Source: Hyparrhenia diplandra (lineage: Eukaryota; Streptophyta; Magnoliopsida; Poales; Poaceae). Taken from it: 64,000 bases of DNA. The notes below the pieces were generated by a model. The model searched no databases. It was given only the letters and a program-made list of their open reading frames with translations, and was not told the origin of the DNA. The stretch covers positions 1 through 64,000 of the forward strand of contig JADLZK010005498.1 in the NCBI GenBank assembly GCA_015847255.1, in the 5' to 3' direction. Positions 22,857 through 35,395 of this stretch are shown piece by piece. The position numbers were made by a program, and so were the translations under genes. Within the stretch, counting starts at the first letter, position 1. Each line of letters opens with the position of its first letter.

Positions 22857-25219
22857 TTTTTTTTTTTTTGGAAATGGGAGCTTTTATTGATTTCAAGAAA
22901 TTACATCAAGGTGATACAATGTCTTAAAACACTCCGGCCTCTCGCCCTTGGGCACACAGACCTTTGATATTTTAATAACCATACACATTAATGACCGGCC
23001 AATCCTAAGACTAGACCGCCACCCATGCGCCCTGAAAAAGTCCTCTACCACCCTCTCCAAGAACCGAGAGGCCGCTACAAGCACCTCTGGGAAGAAGGCC
23101 GTTCTTGAGGATAGCCCATGTACGGATTCGGTGCATGATCGAGTAGAGTACCCGCAAAAAGAAGAATGTTTGTTTTCAAAACCCTTTGCATTTCGCAGAG
23201 CCGGATGGACCAACACAAGGTCGCCGCGCCAACAAGAACAAGTGGTTTAAATTCTTTTGGTATTCCATTCAGCCATCCCCAAAATAAGTTATTTATACTA
23301 GTAGGCTTCCTTAGACCCCAAAGCTGCGTGAATCGCGTGGCCCATACCATCCTCGTAAAACGACACTCAAGGAACAAATGTTGTATCGACTCATTTTCGT
23401 GACGTAAACAACACTTTAGAGATCCTTGCCGGGCCGTTTAGCCAGATTATCTTTAGTGAGGACAACACCCGCCTAAGATACCAAAGGAATATTTTAATTT
23501 TGAGGGTATTTTTAATTTCCATAAATGTTTGTTGACATTAGGTGCGTTTTTTTGCTGATCCCCGATAATGTGATTTAACCGAGAAGACACCTTTGTGGTC
23601 AAGGTCCCACTTGAACTCATCATTCTCCTGGCTAAGATTGATTTGTGCAAGGCGATTGACTAGATTATTCCACATTGCTAATTTATTGCCAACTAGATCC
23701 CTACGCCAGATAGATTAGGCGTTGGTGAAGCAAGCACCTCGAAGCCCAGATCCTCGTTTTTTTCCTAGCGATGTTATATAGTTGCGGGTATTGTTGTCGT
23801 AGAGGCCTATTACCTAGCCAACGTGTCTTCCCAAAATCTTATACGTGACCCATCTTTTATGACGAACGATCCGAATTTGAGGAAATCCCTTTTAACCTTC
23901 ATCAGGTTTGCCCAAAAATGAGAATCCCCGCTTTCCAATGGACTTGCACTAAAGGTTTAGTCCCTAGATACTTGTTGCGTAGGATCTGTTGCCATGTTCC
24001 TTCTGTTGTCAACAGGCGATACAACCATTTGCTGAGCAAGGCGATATTTTTAAGTTCTAGATTTTGTATCCCTAAACCCCTCGTTTCTTTGGGTTGGTAA
24101 CGGGATATCCCATTTTGCTAGACGGTATTTCCTTTTTTGCTCGTCGCTCGCCCGGAAGAAGCGTGACCGAAAGTAATCCAACTTTTTCCGAATACCTTTT
24201 GGAATCTCAAAGAAGGACATCATGTACAATGATAGGCTGCTGAGAACGGAATTGATTAGAGTTAACCGCCTCCGGTGGAGAGGTTTTACCTTTCAATTTG
24301 CTGAGGCGTTTTCAAACCGTTCTTGTATCTTCAGCCAATCCGAATTTGACAGATCTCCTATAATGTATCGGAATACCTAAGTATCGAATTGGGAAGTTAC
24401 CAGTGTTGCAGCCAAACAACTCCCTATACTGATTCTCGGAATCCTTTGCCTCTCCAAAACAGAAGATCTCACTTTTATGGAAATTAATTTTGAGCCCCGA
24501 TAGCTGCTCAAACGCACATAGAATTAGCTTCATATTATGAGCATGCTCCAGGTTGTGTTCCATAAAGAGGATCGTGTCATCCGCATATTGTAAGATTGAA
24601 AGGCCGTCCTCGACCAGGCAAGACAACCCCACTTAGCTGATTCTTAGCTTTTTGCTCTTTTTTATAAATAGTGCGAGTATGTCAGCAACTAAATTAAAAA
24701 GAATGGGTGACAATGGGTCTCCTTGTCGAAGTCCTTTTTTTGTTTGGAAATAAGGACCGACTTCATCATTTATGTTAATTGCTACACTCCCGCCTGATAT
24801 GAAGGACTGTATCCACCCGATCCACTTTGGTGAAAAGCCCTTCATCCTAAGCGTTTGCTTTAGGAAGTCCCAGCGTACTTTGTCATATGCCTTTTCAAAA
24901 TCTATCTTAAAAACTACTCCGCTCTGTTTTTTACGATGCAATTCGTGAACTGTTTCATGGAGGATAACAACTCCTTCTAGGATGTTCCGTCCTCTCAAAA
25001 ACGCTGTTTGCGTAGGGCTGATCAATTGTTCCGCAACCGAGTTTATGCGTATGGTCGCTACTTTTGTGAAAATTTTGAAGCTTACATTTAGTAAGCATAT
25101 GGGCCTATATTGTTGAATTTTGTTTGCATCTTGGGTCTTAGGTAATAGGGTGATTACTCTGAAATTCAAACTGAACACCAGGAGATCACCATTGTGCAAC
25201 TCATGAAACATTTGCATTA
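22857..25219 (-). mobile_element. 5'-truncated LINE insertion with 16-bp TSD
   Basis: A non-LTR retrotransposon in minus orientation. The 16-base duplication ACTGAGGGCAAGTGCT stands on both sides (22841-22856, 25220-25235), and the poly(A) tail, seen as a T run, directly follows the left copy. This is the classic signature of target-primed insertion. From right to left it encodes the reverse transcriptase (FEKAYDKV, GLRQGDPLSP, then YADDTILF near 24570) and a C-terminal zinc-binding domain (MFLECRFTRMVW near 23370). The endonuclease and ORF1 are missing, so the copy is 5'-truncated, and its frame is broken. The open frame runs past 25219 only because the flank happens to be open. Confidence 0.92.
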
Positions 25220-25235
25220 ACTGAGGGCAAGTGCT

Positions 25236-26173
25236 GTAGACTGATTTTTTGGACTCGGTCATAGCTAATAGCTAAGTTTAGCAAAATTTGCAGTTGTAAA
25301 AAAAATATTTAGTAACTCTTTTATATAAGCATATAAACATTTTGTATAGTTCTAAACCTTTCCATTAACCATTCATAACAGAGGAATAGCCTTGTGCTCT
25401 CTCCGTTTTCAATTATAGTTTATTAAACTTCTTTACCTTAAGTTTGACAGCTCGTCTTATTAAAAAAAAATTATACAAACATGGTCAAATTTAAGTGATT
25501 CTTAAAGTTTTTATTTATAAAGCATGTCATAACAAAAGAAGTGGTATTTTCACCAATTTTTTATAAGATAAGTGGTTAAATTTAGGGTTAAAAAATTAAA
25601 TGAACTATAATTTGGAACGGATTTTAGTAACATTTTGTGAGATTTGAAACTGGAGGAAATAAATTTAACAGGGTCTTAGACACCTGAAGAATCCCATAGT
25701 TTGTGAGATTTGAAACTGGCAGGAAATAAATTTAACCATCAGGAACATCTCAATCCAAATTCAAATGCACCACAATATATAGATATTTAATTTACCATTG
25801 CACATATATAAAGCCAAATCTCATTCCAAGTGCACCACAATAGATATTAATTTACCGTTGCACATATATTAATGAGCTTTAGATGCTGATGAACCTTAAA
25901 GAACACACAAGAACCAACAGGCCTAATTACAAAAAAATTGCATGCTATAGTTCTGACTTCTGATGGTATATGCCCAAGAATGAACCTGACACAGGCATAT
26001 ATGACAGAGTTGACTTATATGGATTCCCATGAACCACCGAACAGATACCTAAAACGAAACATGTGAGGATCAGCCTACATATGTACCACTACAGAACTTT
26101 ATGAGTCTCTACGGTAAGCTATCCAATCTGCTGTAGAATGCAACAATATACACAGAACCCAAAGGTTGCACAT
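25236..26173. other. Intergenic with MITE remnant and tandem duplications
   Basis: A diverged Stowaway-like element occupies about 25397-25622 (inverted ends around TTCAATTATAGTTTATT and AACTATAATTTGGAAC). The 20-base word TTTGTGAGATTTGAAACTGG occurs at 25634 and again at 25700. A unit of about 62 bp (25747-25809) is repeated directly at 25810-25870. The right part is the 3' region of the protease gene. Confidence 0.5.
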
Positions 26174-29100
26174 CTAAGAAGCGGAACCCTTTGTTTGCTC
26201 AATTTCCAAGGCTTGTTCTGCGACCATGACACATGAATCCATCTCCAAATTTGTGGTCTCGCTGTTTTCTCTTAGTGAAGGGGGCGCTCTTGGCAAAGAT
26301 AGGATATCGGGGCTGCATTGTATGTCAGGCTGGATTCCAACTTGATCAATTTCATGCAGCGCTGGAGATAGATACTTTGCAACTGTGATAAACAGAGCAG
26401 AGCCATCATCCAGCTCAGTCACACTCTGCACAACAGAACTGGATTGTGAAGCATACCGAAATACAGAGTTTTACAGAAAAGAATAATGAAAGTGTTTTTG
26501 TGAAGTTAGTCTTGCCTGAATTTTTTCCTTTACCAAAGGTTCTATGGCCAACCAGAATAGCCCGTCCATTGTCATGTAATGCCCCTGCCAAGATTTCACT
26601 TGCACTTGCACTTCCTTCATTGACCTGCATAACAAACGTAAACATAGAACATGCATCAGCTAAATGTAGAAAAGGAAAAAAAAAATGAAAGCAATATCTT
26701 AACATTTGTAATCCAGTAGGAAGTAAAAAAAAGAATATCTATACCAACTATGTTATTCTTGAAAAAAAAAAAAAAAAAACAAATCATTTAAAGATCACTA
26801 TGCAAAGAGTATAATCTTTCTTTTTTAAAAAAAAAATTTAACTGTGTGGGGGGGGGTGGGGGGGGCTTCCCAGCATTTTCATTTCAAAAACACTTGTTCC
26901 CTAGCAAAACACACAGAGTGGGAGAGTTTTACAAATTTGAAACAATACAAGTGGGGATGTAGGCACACCAGCCATGTCTTTCATAATGAGAAGCATTGAA
27001 ACAACAAACTTCATCGTCTGTATAGGTTCGAGGACAATTTCAATAAGAGTGGTTATAGGCTTAGGCCTTAGGGTATTGTGATGTTCCAAAGACTCAACAT
27101 GGTTACAAAAAAAAAACATATGTGCTTCAGATGTGGAATACATATTAAGAAAGGTAGTAATAGTACTGCGGCTCTTTTTGGCAAGTTTTGTACCCCTATA
27201 TGATTTGGAAGGAATAGTAAAGGATGCAGCGATGGAAAACTCACAAGCACAACAAGAGGGTCATGCGTTAATGAATGCCCTTGGATCATATTTATTGGTA
27301 GCACATTCCCGTCACGATCAATAGTGTTGACAAGAGTTTCATCTCCATCCAACCAGATTTGAGCCACATCAAGACCAGCTTTTACTAAACCTCCCTATTC
27401 AAAACAATAATATTAAATACAAAAAAAAATATAGCAATTCAACATCTGAAGGCAACTGTGACAAATATAGACTGACTGGGTTATTCCGTAGATCTAGAAT
27501 ATAAGACTGGACACCCACGTCCTCCATCCTTTTACGGCATTTTCCATTTCAGATGCTGCAGTCTGGTTTAAAAGAAAAGGATATAACATGAATGGTCTAA
27601 AAAGATAATATGGAAGTACTTCAGAAGACTATTAAGGATTGAGATAAGAATATATACGTTCACAGCAAACAAGTTCAGGGTGTTTTCAGACTCAATTTGG
27701 CGATGGACAATAAAAAGTAAAATCAATTTAAGTTTTTAGAGTAACTAGGCAACTGGTTCGAAATGGAAGCCTCAAATGTTTACACTCCTTCACTATAATC
27801 ATGTCACAGGGGAATTTGTGAAAATTTTAGTTATTAATTAAATCCATACTGAGAAAAACAATTCAACTTTGCTTAGTGATAATTTTATTTTTAGGTGCAA
27901 ACATAAACAAACAAATTTTGAACATGTACAGTATTTACCTGAGAAAAGGAAGCTAATCTAACATAGCCAGTCTTGCACTCATGGCCATCGTCCGACCTAT
28001 GAGAGATAATTGCAGTTGATAGAGGTGAAAGGTTGATAATTTCACGAGACAGCTGGACCTTTGGAAACAAAAGGTAGTGGATGTAATTAGGAAACACTCA
28101 ATCACTGTCTTAGTAGGAAAATGGTTCTCTTGTAGTTAATGCATTTTTTTCAACAGAGTGGCTATTGCAATTCGATGAGCTCTGTAGACACAGATCACAT
28201 CTTTGAAATTACACATTAAAACCTTAACATTTTAGAATTGCTCAAACAGAAATTTAGGCATTTACCTCTTTTTTGCCTTAAACTCCCACCCCTTTCACTG
28301 CCAGTTCCCTGGATATATATAAATATGCATCAGTAAGAAAACAAATACAAAGAAGAGGAACTATCTTTCCATGCCTGAGTTGACTAAATTACATAAAGGG
28401 GATTCAGGATATAATATAATAGAAGCCTAGAATGCCAGATTTTGGTGAACCAAAAAACCACAATGTTTTTTTTTATATATAGTTTATAAACCAAAACATT
28501 GGCCATTTATTATCAGTGTCTGATTTTTTTTCTTTTTTAAACAAGTGTCTGAATGTTGAACTAGTACATCTCAAGTTGAAGTATGCTTCATGAGCAGCAA
28601 ACCAGATTTAACTGAAGCTAAGGACATACTATGATAAAAAAGGGACACACTATGAAGCTCAAGGTAAGGAAATACATCTAACAACTTCACTCTCACTGTT
28701 GTTCCTACACGGCCTCTAAGCCTCTGTGCTGCAGCCTCTCCATCCAAACCAGAAACACTTTTGCCTGCAGAATGAGAAGATATCATCATCAGTAATAGAC
28801 CTCCTGCACTCCTGGGGAATGAGCCTAGTTATATAACAACTTGGCTGCACAATAGCAGGGAAACATAGATATGTGAACAATCACTCATACTTTCCTTATA
28901 ATTCAATGTTGATAAAAAAGGATAAAAGCTGAAGTCAAAACAGATGCCTCATGGACATGTGCTAATACAACACATAAGAACTATGCAAGCATGCTAGATA
29001 CAACATTTAACTCATAAACAATGTAGTATGCTTTGTGTAATTACTAGAAAGATGAACAGTATGAAGAGGTAAATACCATCTATCTCAACTAGCTCATCGC

Positions 29101-30315
29101 CTTCATGTATGCCTGCTCGATCTGCTGGGCCTCCTCGAATGCAGTCCATAACAAGCTGAAACAGATTTGGAATTAGTAATTGTAATTGGAACACTCCCTT
29201 ATCGCGTCCTCTTTACAAGTGGATGAACAAAAACAAACTTACCAATCGTCCAGAGGTTGGCTCCTTGTTTATGAACACCCCAACCCCTTGCACATTCCCA
29301 TCGCTTCCTATCCTAAAACTCTGGTACTCCTGTATGTGAACAATCATTCACAGACTTGTCACAAGACTCACAACTCATACTAGCTTTGTGCAGTCAGGTA
29401 GTAAGAGACGTTCTCACTTGACAATATCAACCCAAGCATGCATACCGCGGGGCTGATGATCCTCGTAAATGGGTCGCCGAGTGTGGATAGCATCCCACTG
29501 ATCTTACTGTAGGCAGCATCCGCTGATTTCAGTGGAAATATCTCTACCATGGTTTGCTGCAGTTTCTGATCCCAATCTGCAACGCTAGGACAAATAAGTA
29601 CATTGAAAAATAACTTGTCCTATTTCATCAGTCTTCAGCTCCTATCACTCTTGTTAAAGTACCGACCAAACAATAGCTCCGTAGCTCCTATCACTTTATC
29701 AAAAGTTGAAAACTAGCAACTGAAAACACTCGGAGAGAACCATTACGCAAAATTGAGGGTTGTACCTTGGTGGTTGAAGGTAGGATCAACGAAGGTCTCA
29801 CGGATCAACCCCACGTCTCCACCAGCGTCTTCTGCACTCTGTTCACCTGACAAAAACCCAAACAAAGAAACCACCATGTAAAGTCTGTAATTGTTGGAAA
29901 CGCGGCGGCCGTGGATCACCGGCAGCACTGGGAACTTCAGGAACACCCAACTCACCTCGCGCGCCTTGGAGACGGGGAACGCGACGGTGAGCGACTCGGC
30001 CCGGGCAGGCGGCGGCATCGGCAGCGGGGACACATCCCCGGCGGAGAACCCGGTCAGTGACACCACGGCCGCGGCGGCGAGCCCCACCGCAGCCTGTCCC
30101 AGCGCCCGGCCGCCGCCGTGATCCGGCCCGGAAGCCCGGACTGCCGCCTGCTGCGGTGGCGGACGAGGCTGCTCACGGCCCAGGCCTGCGGACCGCACAC
30201 GGAGTCTCGCTCTGCCCCAAGAACCGCCGGCCGCGGCAAGGCCCTTTCGCACCCGTCCGCCGGGCAGCGGGCGCGGGGCGAGTGTAGCGACGAGGGAGCA
30301 CTCCACCATTTCCAT
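26174..30315 (-). CDS. CTPA: Chloroplast C-terminal processing peptidase (CtpA/D1 protease, family S41)
   Basis: Twelve exons: 30315-29956, 29846-29766, 29576-29446, 29329-29243, 29155-29077, 28764-28676, 28308-28266, 28058-27939, 27562-27477, 27394-27245, 26624-26516, 26425-26174. The model is 528 residues: a transit region ending in a hydrophobic, twin-arginine-free lumen-targeting-like stretch (about 75-105), a PDZ domain (about 205-276) and the S41 protease core. The predicted catalytic pair is Ser416 in NEGSASASE and Lys441 in FGKG, spaced 25 residues as in D1 processing proteases. Such enzymes trim the C-terminus of photosystem II protein D1 in the thylakoid lumen. Intron 11 appears to use a GC donor (CAG|GCAAG). 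Four run-length changes break the frame (29809-29812, 28269-28274, 27530-27533, 26521-26526). Conservation around them points to sequence error rather than decay. Confidence 0.9.
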
Positions 30316-30760
30316 GGACGCGATGCCGGAGGTAGCTTGTCACGAGAGCGCGCGGGATACAGTAGAATACAAATGGGCCGCCGGAGACCGGGAGATGTCC
30401 ACGAGAATCTTTTGGCCGTGTGCCGTCTCGTCGTCAGTTGAGGGCTGGTGGACAGGAGGAGATCCGTGTGGAGGGATCTTCTCGCGCGTCCACGTCACGG
30501 GTCCAGCGTCGCACACGTATCTCCGGGTTTTGGGTGGTGGTGCGCGAGACAGATACTGTTCTACAGAACTGATGGAGAGAAATACTCCTGCAGATAAAAA
30601 GTGCATTTTTTAGATAACGGAAAAAGTTGTGGCTTCCAACCTCTCCTAAGAAGTGCCATAGGTCCAATTCAAAATCAATCAACTAGGAAACGCTACAATA
30701 TCCAAACATTACTGACCAATGAGAAATCTCAAAGGCCGCCCTCTATGTGAAGCAAACAAC
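30316..30760. other. 5' flank of the protease gene
   Basis: GC-rich DNA falling to AT-rich. It is the likely promoter and 5' UTR of the minus-strand protease gene. No other gene is recognisable. Confidence 0.4.
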
Positions 30761-31124
30761 TCTATTGCTCCGATTTCTAAGGATGGCACATCAAAATTAA
30801 CCAATTTTGTGGTGTGTGGGCTGCAACAGAACTCAGAAACGAAACCAGCGTGTCCCCTGAAAAGTAACTGAAAAAAAGATTTTGTTACACAAAATCATTT
30901 CTACTCTGACATATTGCCAACAATCCGCTGCAACACCCGTCAATGACAAAGATTTTAAGATTTTGCCCACCATGCATAGACCAAGAGTTACATAGATGAT
31001 TAATATTCTCAGGAGGTTTGATGCCTAATACAAAATGGTATGCTCTGGCCAAGTTTCTCACATACATAAAATTATGGTATGCTCTGTTCCCAGACAATGG
31101 ATGGAGCTGCTTCCAAAGTATCGT

Positions 31125-33037
31125 GAGAGTACATGCTGGAACTGCTTCAACAACGTGGTTTCAGCGCAAGATGGAGGGAGTGGCTGACCTTAATTTTCAA
31201 AACCTCCCATTCTTTTGTTCTCCTAAATGGATCTGGTGGCCGGCAAATCAGACACTTGAGAGGTTTAAGGCAGGGAGACCCCCTTTCCCCCTACATGTTC
31301 ATCCTAGCAATTGACACTCTACATAGAATTCTTGAAGATGCCACTCAGGATGGATTCCTGACACCTTTGCGTGGGAGAAATGTCACCCTACGACTATCCT
31401 TATATGCTGACGATGCGGTTATTTTCACAAATCCTATCAGAGAAGAAGTCACAGCTCTGTTCCATATACTGCAGCAGTTCGGTGATGCCACTGGGTTGTA
31501 GCTCAACATCCAGAAATGTACGGAGTCAATAATAAGCTGTGCAAACTTTGATCTAGATCATGTTCTTGGTGACTTCAGTGGGCGACGGGTAAATTTTCCG
31601 ATCAACTACCTTGGCCTTCCACTATCTTTGGGCAGAATTAAGATGGTGCATGTTCAGAAATGTGTTGACAAAACCAGAAACAACCTTGCTGCTTGGCAAG
31701 GGCGCTTGATGAACCCAGCAGGTAGAAGAGAACTTGTTCGATCAGTCCTCAGTGCGCTGCCTATTTATCTGCTTACATCCATAAGAGCTCCGAAACAGCT
31801 CATCTCAAACCTTGATCGGGAGAGACGTCGTTTCCTTTGGGCAGCAGCTAGCGAGGTCACAGGGGGGAAATGTAAGGTGGCCTGGATAGGTGTGGCCATC
31901 CCAGTAGAGTATGGAGGATTGGGAATCATCGATCTAGCTCTTTTCAGTAGAGCATTGCGTCTGAGATGGCTCTGGTTCCAATGGACAAATGCAGACCGGC
32001 TGTGGCAGGACTCAGATTTGCCGGTCGATGAGGTGGACTTGGCACTGTTCAATGCAACCACCAAAATCACTATTGGAAATAGGAGGACGACAAAGTTTTG
32101 GATGTCAAGTTGCATGGAAGGCACAACACTGGCTTCCTTGTTCCCCAGGCTGTATCAACATAGTTCCAGAAAAAATAGAACAGTCAGGGATGCTATGCTC
32201 AATGAAACATGGTTCGGGATATTGCTCATGATCTAACCCCTGAGCTGGCCAGAGAATGCTTTGAGCTGTGGAGGCTCTTGGAACCAATCAACAAGGCCTT
32301 GATGAAGAAGTGGAGGACTCGATTGTCTGGACCCTAGAAAGCTCGGGCCGCTACACCACAAAGTAGGCCTACGCCATCCAGTTTGCTGGCCGTGTACACT
32401 CCCCCTTCCCCAAACTGATATGGAGCGCGTGGGCACCAGCAAAGTGCAAGTTCTTCATCTGGCTACTCCTAAAAAACCGGCTGTGGACAACAGCGAGGTT
32501 GCAGCTTCGACAATGGCCCAACAACTACTTTTGTGCCCTGTGTGAAGGAAACTTAGAAACGGCACACCATCTGTTTTTCGAATGTACAGCGACCAGACAA
32601 GTCTGGGATCATGTCGCCTCATGGAGCAACTGTCAACTCTTAAGCCCAGATTCTTGGACCTTGTCCACGGACATTGTAGAGTGCTTCATGCAGCTAGTGC
32701 TTCCAGGGAACAAGAAGAACCATACTCTTGCCATTTTAGCTCTTTTGGAAGATTTGGAACTGGAGGAATGCAATTGTTTTTAGAGACGAAAGGAAAGCAG
32801 TCCATGCAGTTTGCAGTGACCTCCAGGACACAGCACTTCAGTGGTCAATGGCAGGGGGTAGTTTTTTACTAGGTAATTCAGTTGTTAATTTCATTAGTGA
32901 GTAATTAGTTTCTGTTATATGGCCCCTCTCAGTCTAGGCTGTTGAGGGGATGCGCTCCTCGCGCCTGCAATGACTGTTGCTGCTCATCTCTTAATATAAT
33001 CCAAAGCCGGATAATGTTCCGGATCTTTAAAAAAAAG
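31125..33037 (+). mobile_element. 5'-truncated LINE, plus orientation
   Basis: Reverse-transcriptase boxes are clear: GLRQGDPLSPYMFILAID (about 31260-31310), LYADDAVIF (about 31400-31425), then the thumb and a zinc-binding C-terminus with CALCEGNLETAHHLFFEC (about 32535-32590). The frame is interrupted by a stop after residue GL at 31499 and by later shifts. The tail ends in a short A run at about 33029-33036. The word TCTATTGC directly after the tail (33038-33045) also occurs at 30761-30768 and may be an 8-bp target duplication, which would put the left border near 30769. The sequence between 30769 and 31125 is not recognisably LINE, so I place the secure border at 31125. Confidence 0.8.
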
Positions 33038-33299
33038 TCTATTGCCCACTAACGATCTCCTAAAAGAGATTTAAGCACTTCAGCTAATGTTGCATGTTTT
33101 CGACGCAAAATATTAAACAACGAGGATATTGAAATTTCAAAGCTTAGGTCCCCAACCATGTACGTGTCTTCCCAAAACCTAATATGGTGTTCACTCCTCA
33201 GGTTGAAAGCCCGAGGTTTGGGAATTGATCATTCACATCCACGAGGTTTGACAACAAAAAAAAAAATGTGAATCTCCAACTTTCTTTTACTTGGGCTTA

Positions 33300-33480
33300 A
33301 TTTTTATTTTTTGAATACATACGAGTGTGTATTATTGTATTAAGGAGAATCAGAATTTGGTTACAAAGCCGACCAAGGCCGTCTAAGACTCATGATTATA
33401 TTGAAGACTCGGGCGATAGGAAGCTATCCACCCGATGCTAGACTTCCAAAATTTCTTGCGCCGACCAAGATCCATTGATG
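33300..33480 (-). mobile_element. Possible short LINE 3' remnant
   Basis: A T-rich start (TTTTTATTTTTTGAATAC) followed by a TGTATTATTGTATTAAGGAG segment looks like the complement of a LINE tail. No reading frame supports it. From 33480 to 33718 I see nothing. Confidence 0.3.
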
Positions 33481-33727
33481 AGCCTCTGCCTTGACGATGA
33501 GTTCTCGAAAGTACATGAGTTTCTCATTTCTCCAATTTATAATAAAATCTCTTATAAATTACACACTTGGGAAATCAAGGAGCGTAACTTTGGACCTTCC
33601 TATGCGTTGTTCGTATGTAGACATTTTACGAGATTTTTTAAGGGAAACATTGCACTTTTACATGTCAATCACTAACGGTAACTTTGTAAGTGCATTTTTG
33701 GTAGAGGCTGGGTTCCCTTATCTAATT

Positions 33728-34733
33728 TTTTTTTTTTGACAACAAGCATGCATTAGATTAGCAGCAAGAAGCTACTAGAACCCTTACCGAGGTAAGGGAT
33801 AGAGAGTGCAGCGCCCTCATAAGAGGGCACTGATGACAACGGGGCTCATAAGAGCAGCCTGGTACATAATTTTGTGATTGAATTACAGGCGAAGCAAAAG
33901 CTAATTTTCTAGTGCATCTGCAATGCAGTTATGTTCCCTATCAATTTTGTGGACTCGTGGGCTCCTGTTTCGTCGTGGCATTGTCGAAGATCTGCGTAAA
34001 TTGCTTCATTCTCCAGTCTGGTGGATGAGAGTGGTCATCGGCGTTGAGGAAGTGCACCAGCTGGCTGCAATCCGATAGGAAGAAGACATCACTGCAGTCA
34101 AGACAATCAAGGAGCGTGGCTGCAAAGGCTAGTGCAGCTGACTCCGCTGATATAGCTGAGTGTGTTTCCTCCAATGTCGCCTACGATGAAAATAGAATTG
34201 GCCGGCTGGACCTGCACATTGACAATGAAAATGTCTAACCCTGCTCTTCTTGGTTGTTGGTGATGTTGATCAGGAGAAATGGAGGCATCGACATAGCATC
34301 TGATTCCTGGAAGACTTTCTTGAAGTCTTATAGTGTACCTGTCCGCCATGGAGCCTTGAGTGTCACCTTTGAAAAAAAGAGGTCATACCTTGGGAGTGTG
34401 TTGTCAGGATTGGAGTAGTGTGCTGTGTTGCCAGCAACGTTGCAGCACTTGCTGCCATGTCATGCCGAAGTTGTGTGCATGCCAGTTGATGTGGAGGAAA
34501 TTGTCGATGAGGTCCAAGCTGCATAGCCGGCTGTGTTGGAGTGTTGGCTGCTTGGTTCGGCATTGGCTGATCCTCTTGTTCTTGGTCAGTGTTTCGTATT
34601 GCCTGCAGGTGAGTGTGAATATGTGCCTGCGCTGCTTTGTGTACCTGAAAAGGAGACCAAGTTTTCCTCTGAAAACGATTGTCATTCCTTACTTTCCATA
34701 GATACCACAAAGTGAATAACACATTACATAAGG
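33728..34733 (-). mobile_element. Short 5'-truncated LINE with 9-bp TSD
   Basis: The duplication TATCTAATT occurs at 33719-33727 and 34734-34742, and a T run (complement of the poly(A) tail) follows the left copy. The minus strand encodes only the C-terminal end of a LINE polyprotein: LWYLWKVRND (near 34710), a linker, and an RNase H-like stretch with AESAALAFAATLLDCLDCSD (near 34100-34160). About 1 kb long, frames broken, non-functional. Confidence 0.85.
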
Positions 34734-34742
34734 TATCTAATT

Positions 34743-35252
34743 GGGAGTAGGGGTAATTACCTGTGGGAGAGCAATCTGAACCCCATCATCCTGGTCAGAG
34801 ATAGCATGAGTATAAATGGGGGGGGGTGGTTAAAGGTGGCTCAAACTTTAGTAGGAAGCTCACATTTAAAGAATAAATGAACATTTGTTGTTCATCTGTT
34901 GAGATTGTTTTTGGTACTAAATTTGTTAGATTTCTATATGCTTGAGTGTGCTTTAAGATTTGTGCTACAACTATTTCTACTGGGTATTTTAAAAGATACA
35001 GATTGGACCACATAAAAATACAGTCCTAAAAACTTTATAACTGCATTTGGTCGCCCATGTGTGATTTGGTGTATTAGCCGAGTTATTGAGAAATATATGC
35101 AGGTGTGAATTATGAAATTGACACACTCAATTTTTAAAGGAGCGAGGTTCAACTCAATGGAGATTTAAATTTGTTTTATATTTTGAAATTGAGTTTAGAA
35201 AGCGTCACACTATATTTTGAAATTTCTAAAGTTTAAATACCCCACCCTCTAA
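34743..35252. other. Intergenic, no gene seen
   Basis: AT-rich DNA with a GGGGGGG run near 34821 and no supportable coding sequence. Confidence 0.5.
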
Positions 35253-35392
35253 GGGTTTGTTTGGATGTGCATGTATTTGGCTCAATCCACGTGTATTAAA
35301 GTGGATCAAAGTGTATTTGAAATTTTGAACTAAGTTTCACTCCAACACATGTGGTTTTGGTGCAGAGAATACATGTGCATCCAAACAAGACC
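35253..35392. repeat. Tourist-like MITE, TSD taa
   Basis: The 140-bp element has inverted ends GGGTTTGTTTGGATGTGCAT and ATGTGCATCCAAACAAGACC and is flanked by TAA (35250-35252, 35393-35395), the target duplication of PIF/Harbinger-derived MITEs. Non-coding. Confidence 0.8.
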
Positions 35393-35395
35393 TAA

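Noticed and set aside
24633..25262. Reverse-transcriptase frame starting at 25262 as an intact gene
   Set aside because: The LINE ends at 25219 at the target duplication. The first codons are flank, and endonuclease and ORF1 are missing.
26174..30315. Protease gene as a pseudogene
   Set aside because: All four breaks are run-length changes while catalytic residues, splice sites and spacing are kept. The same error type occurs in every other large gene here.
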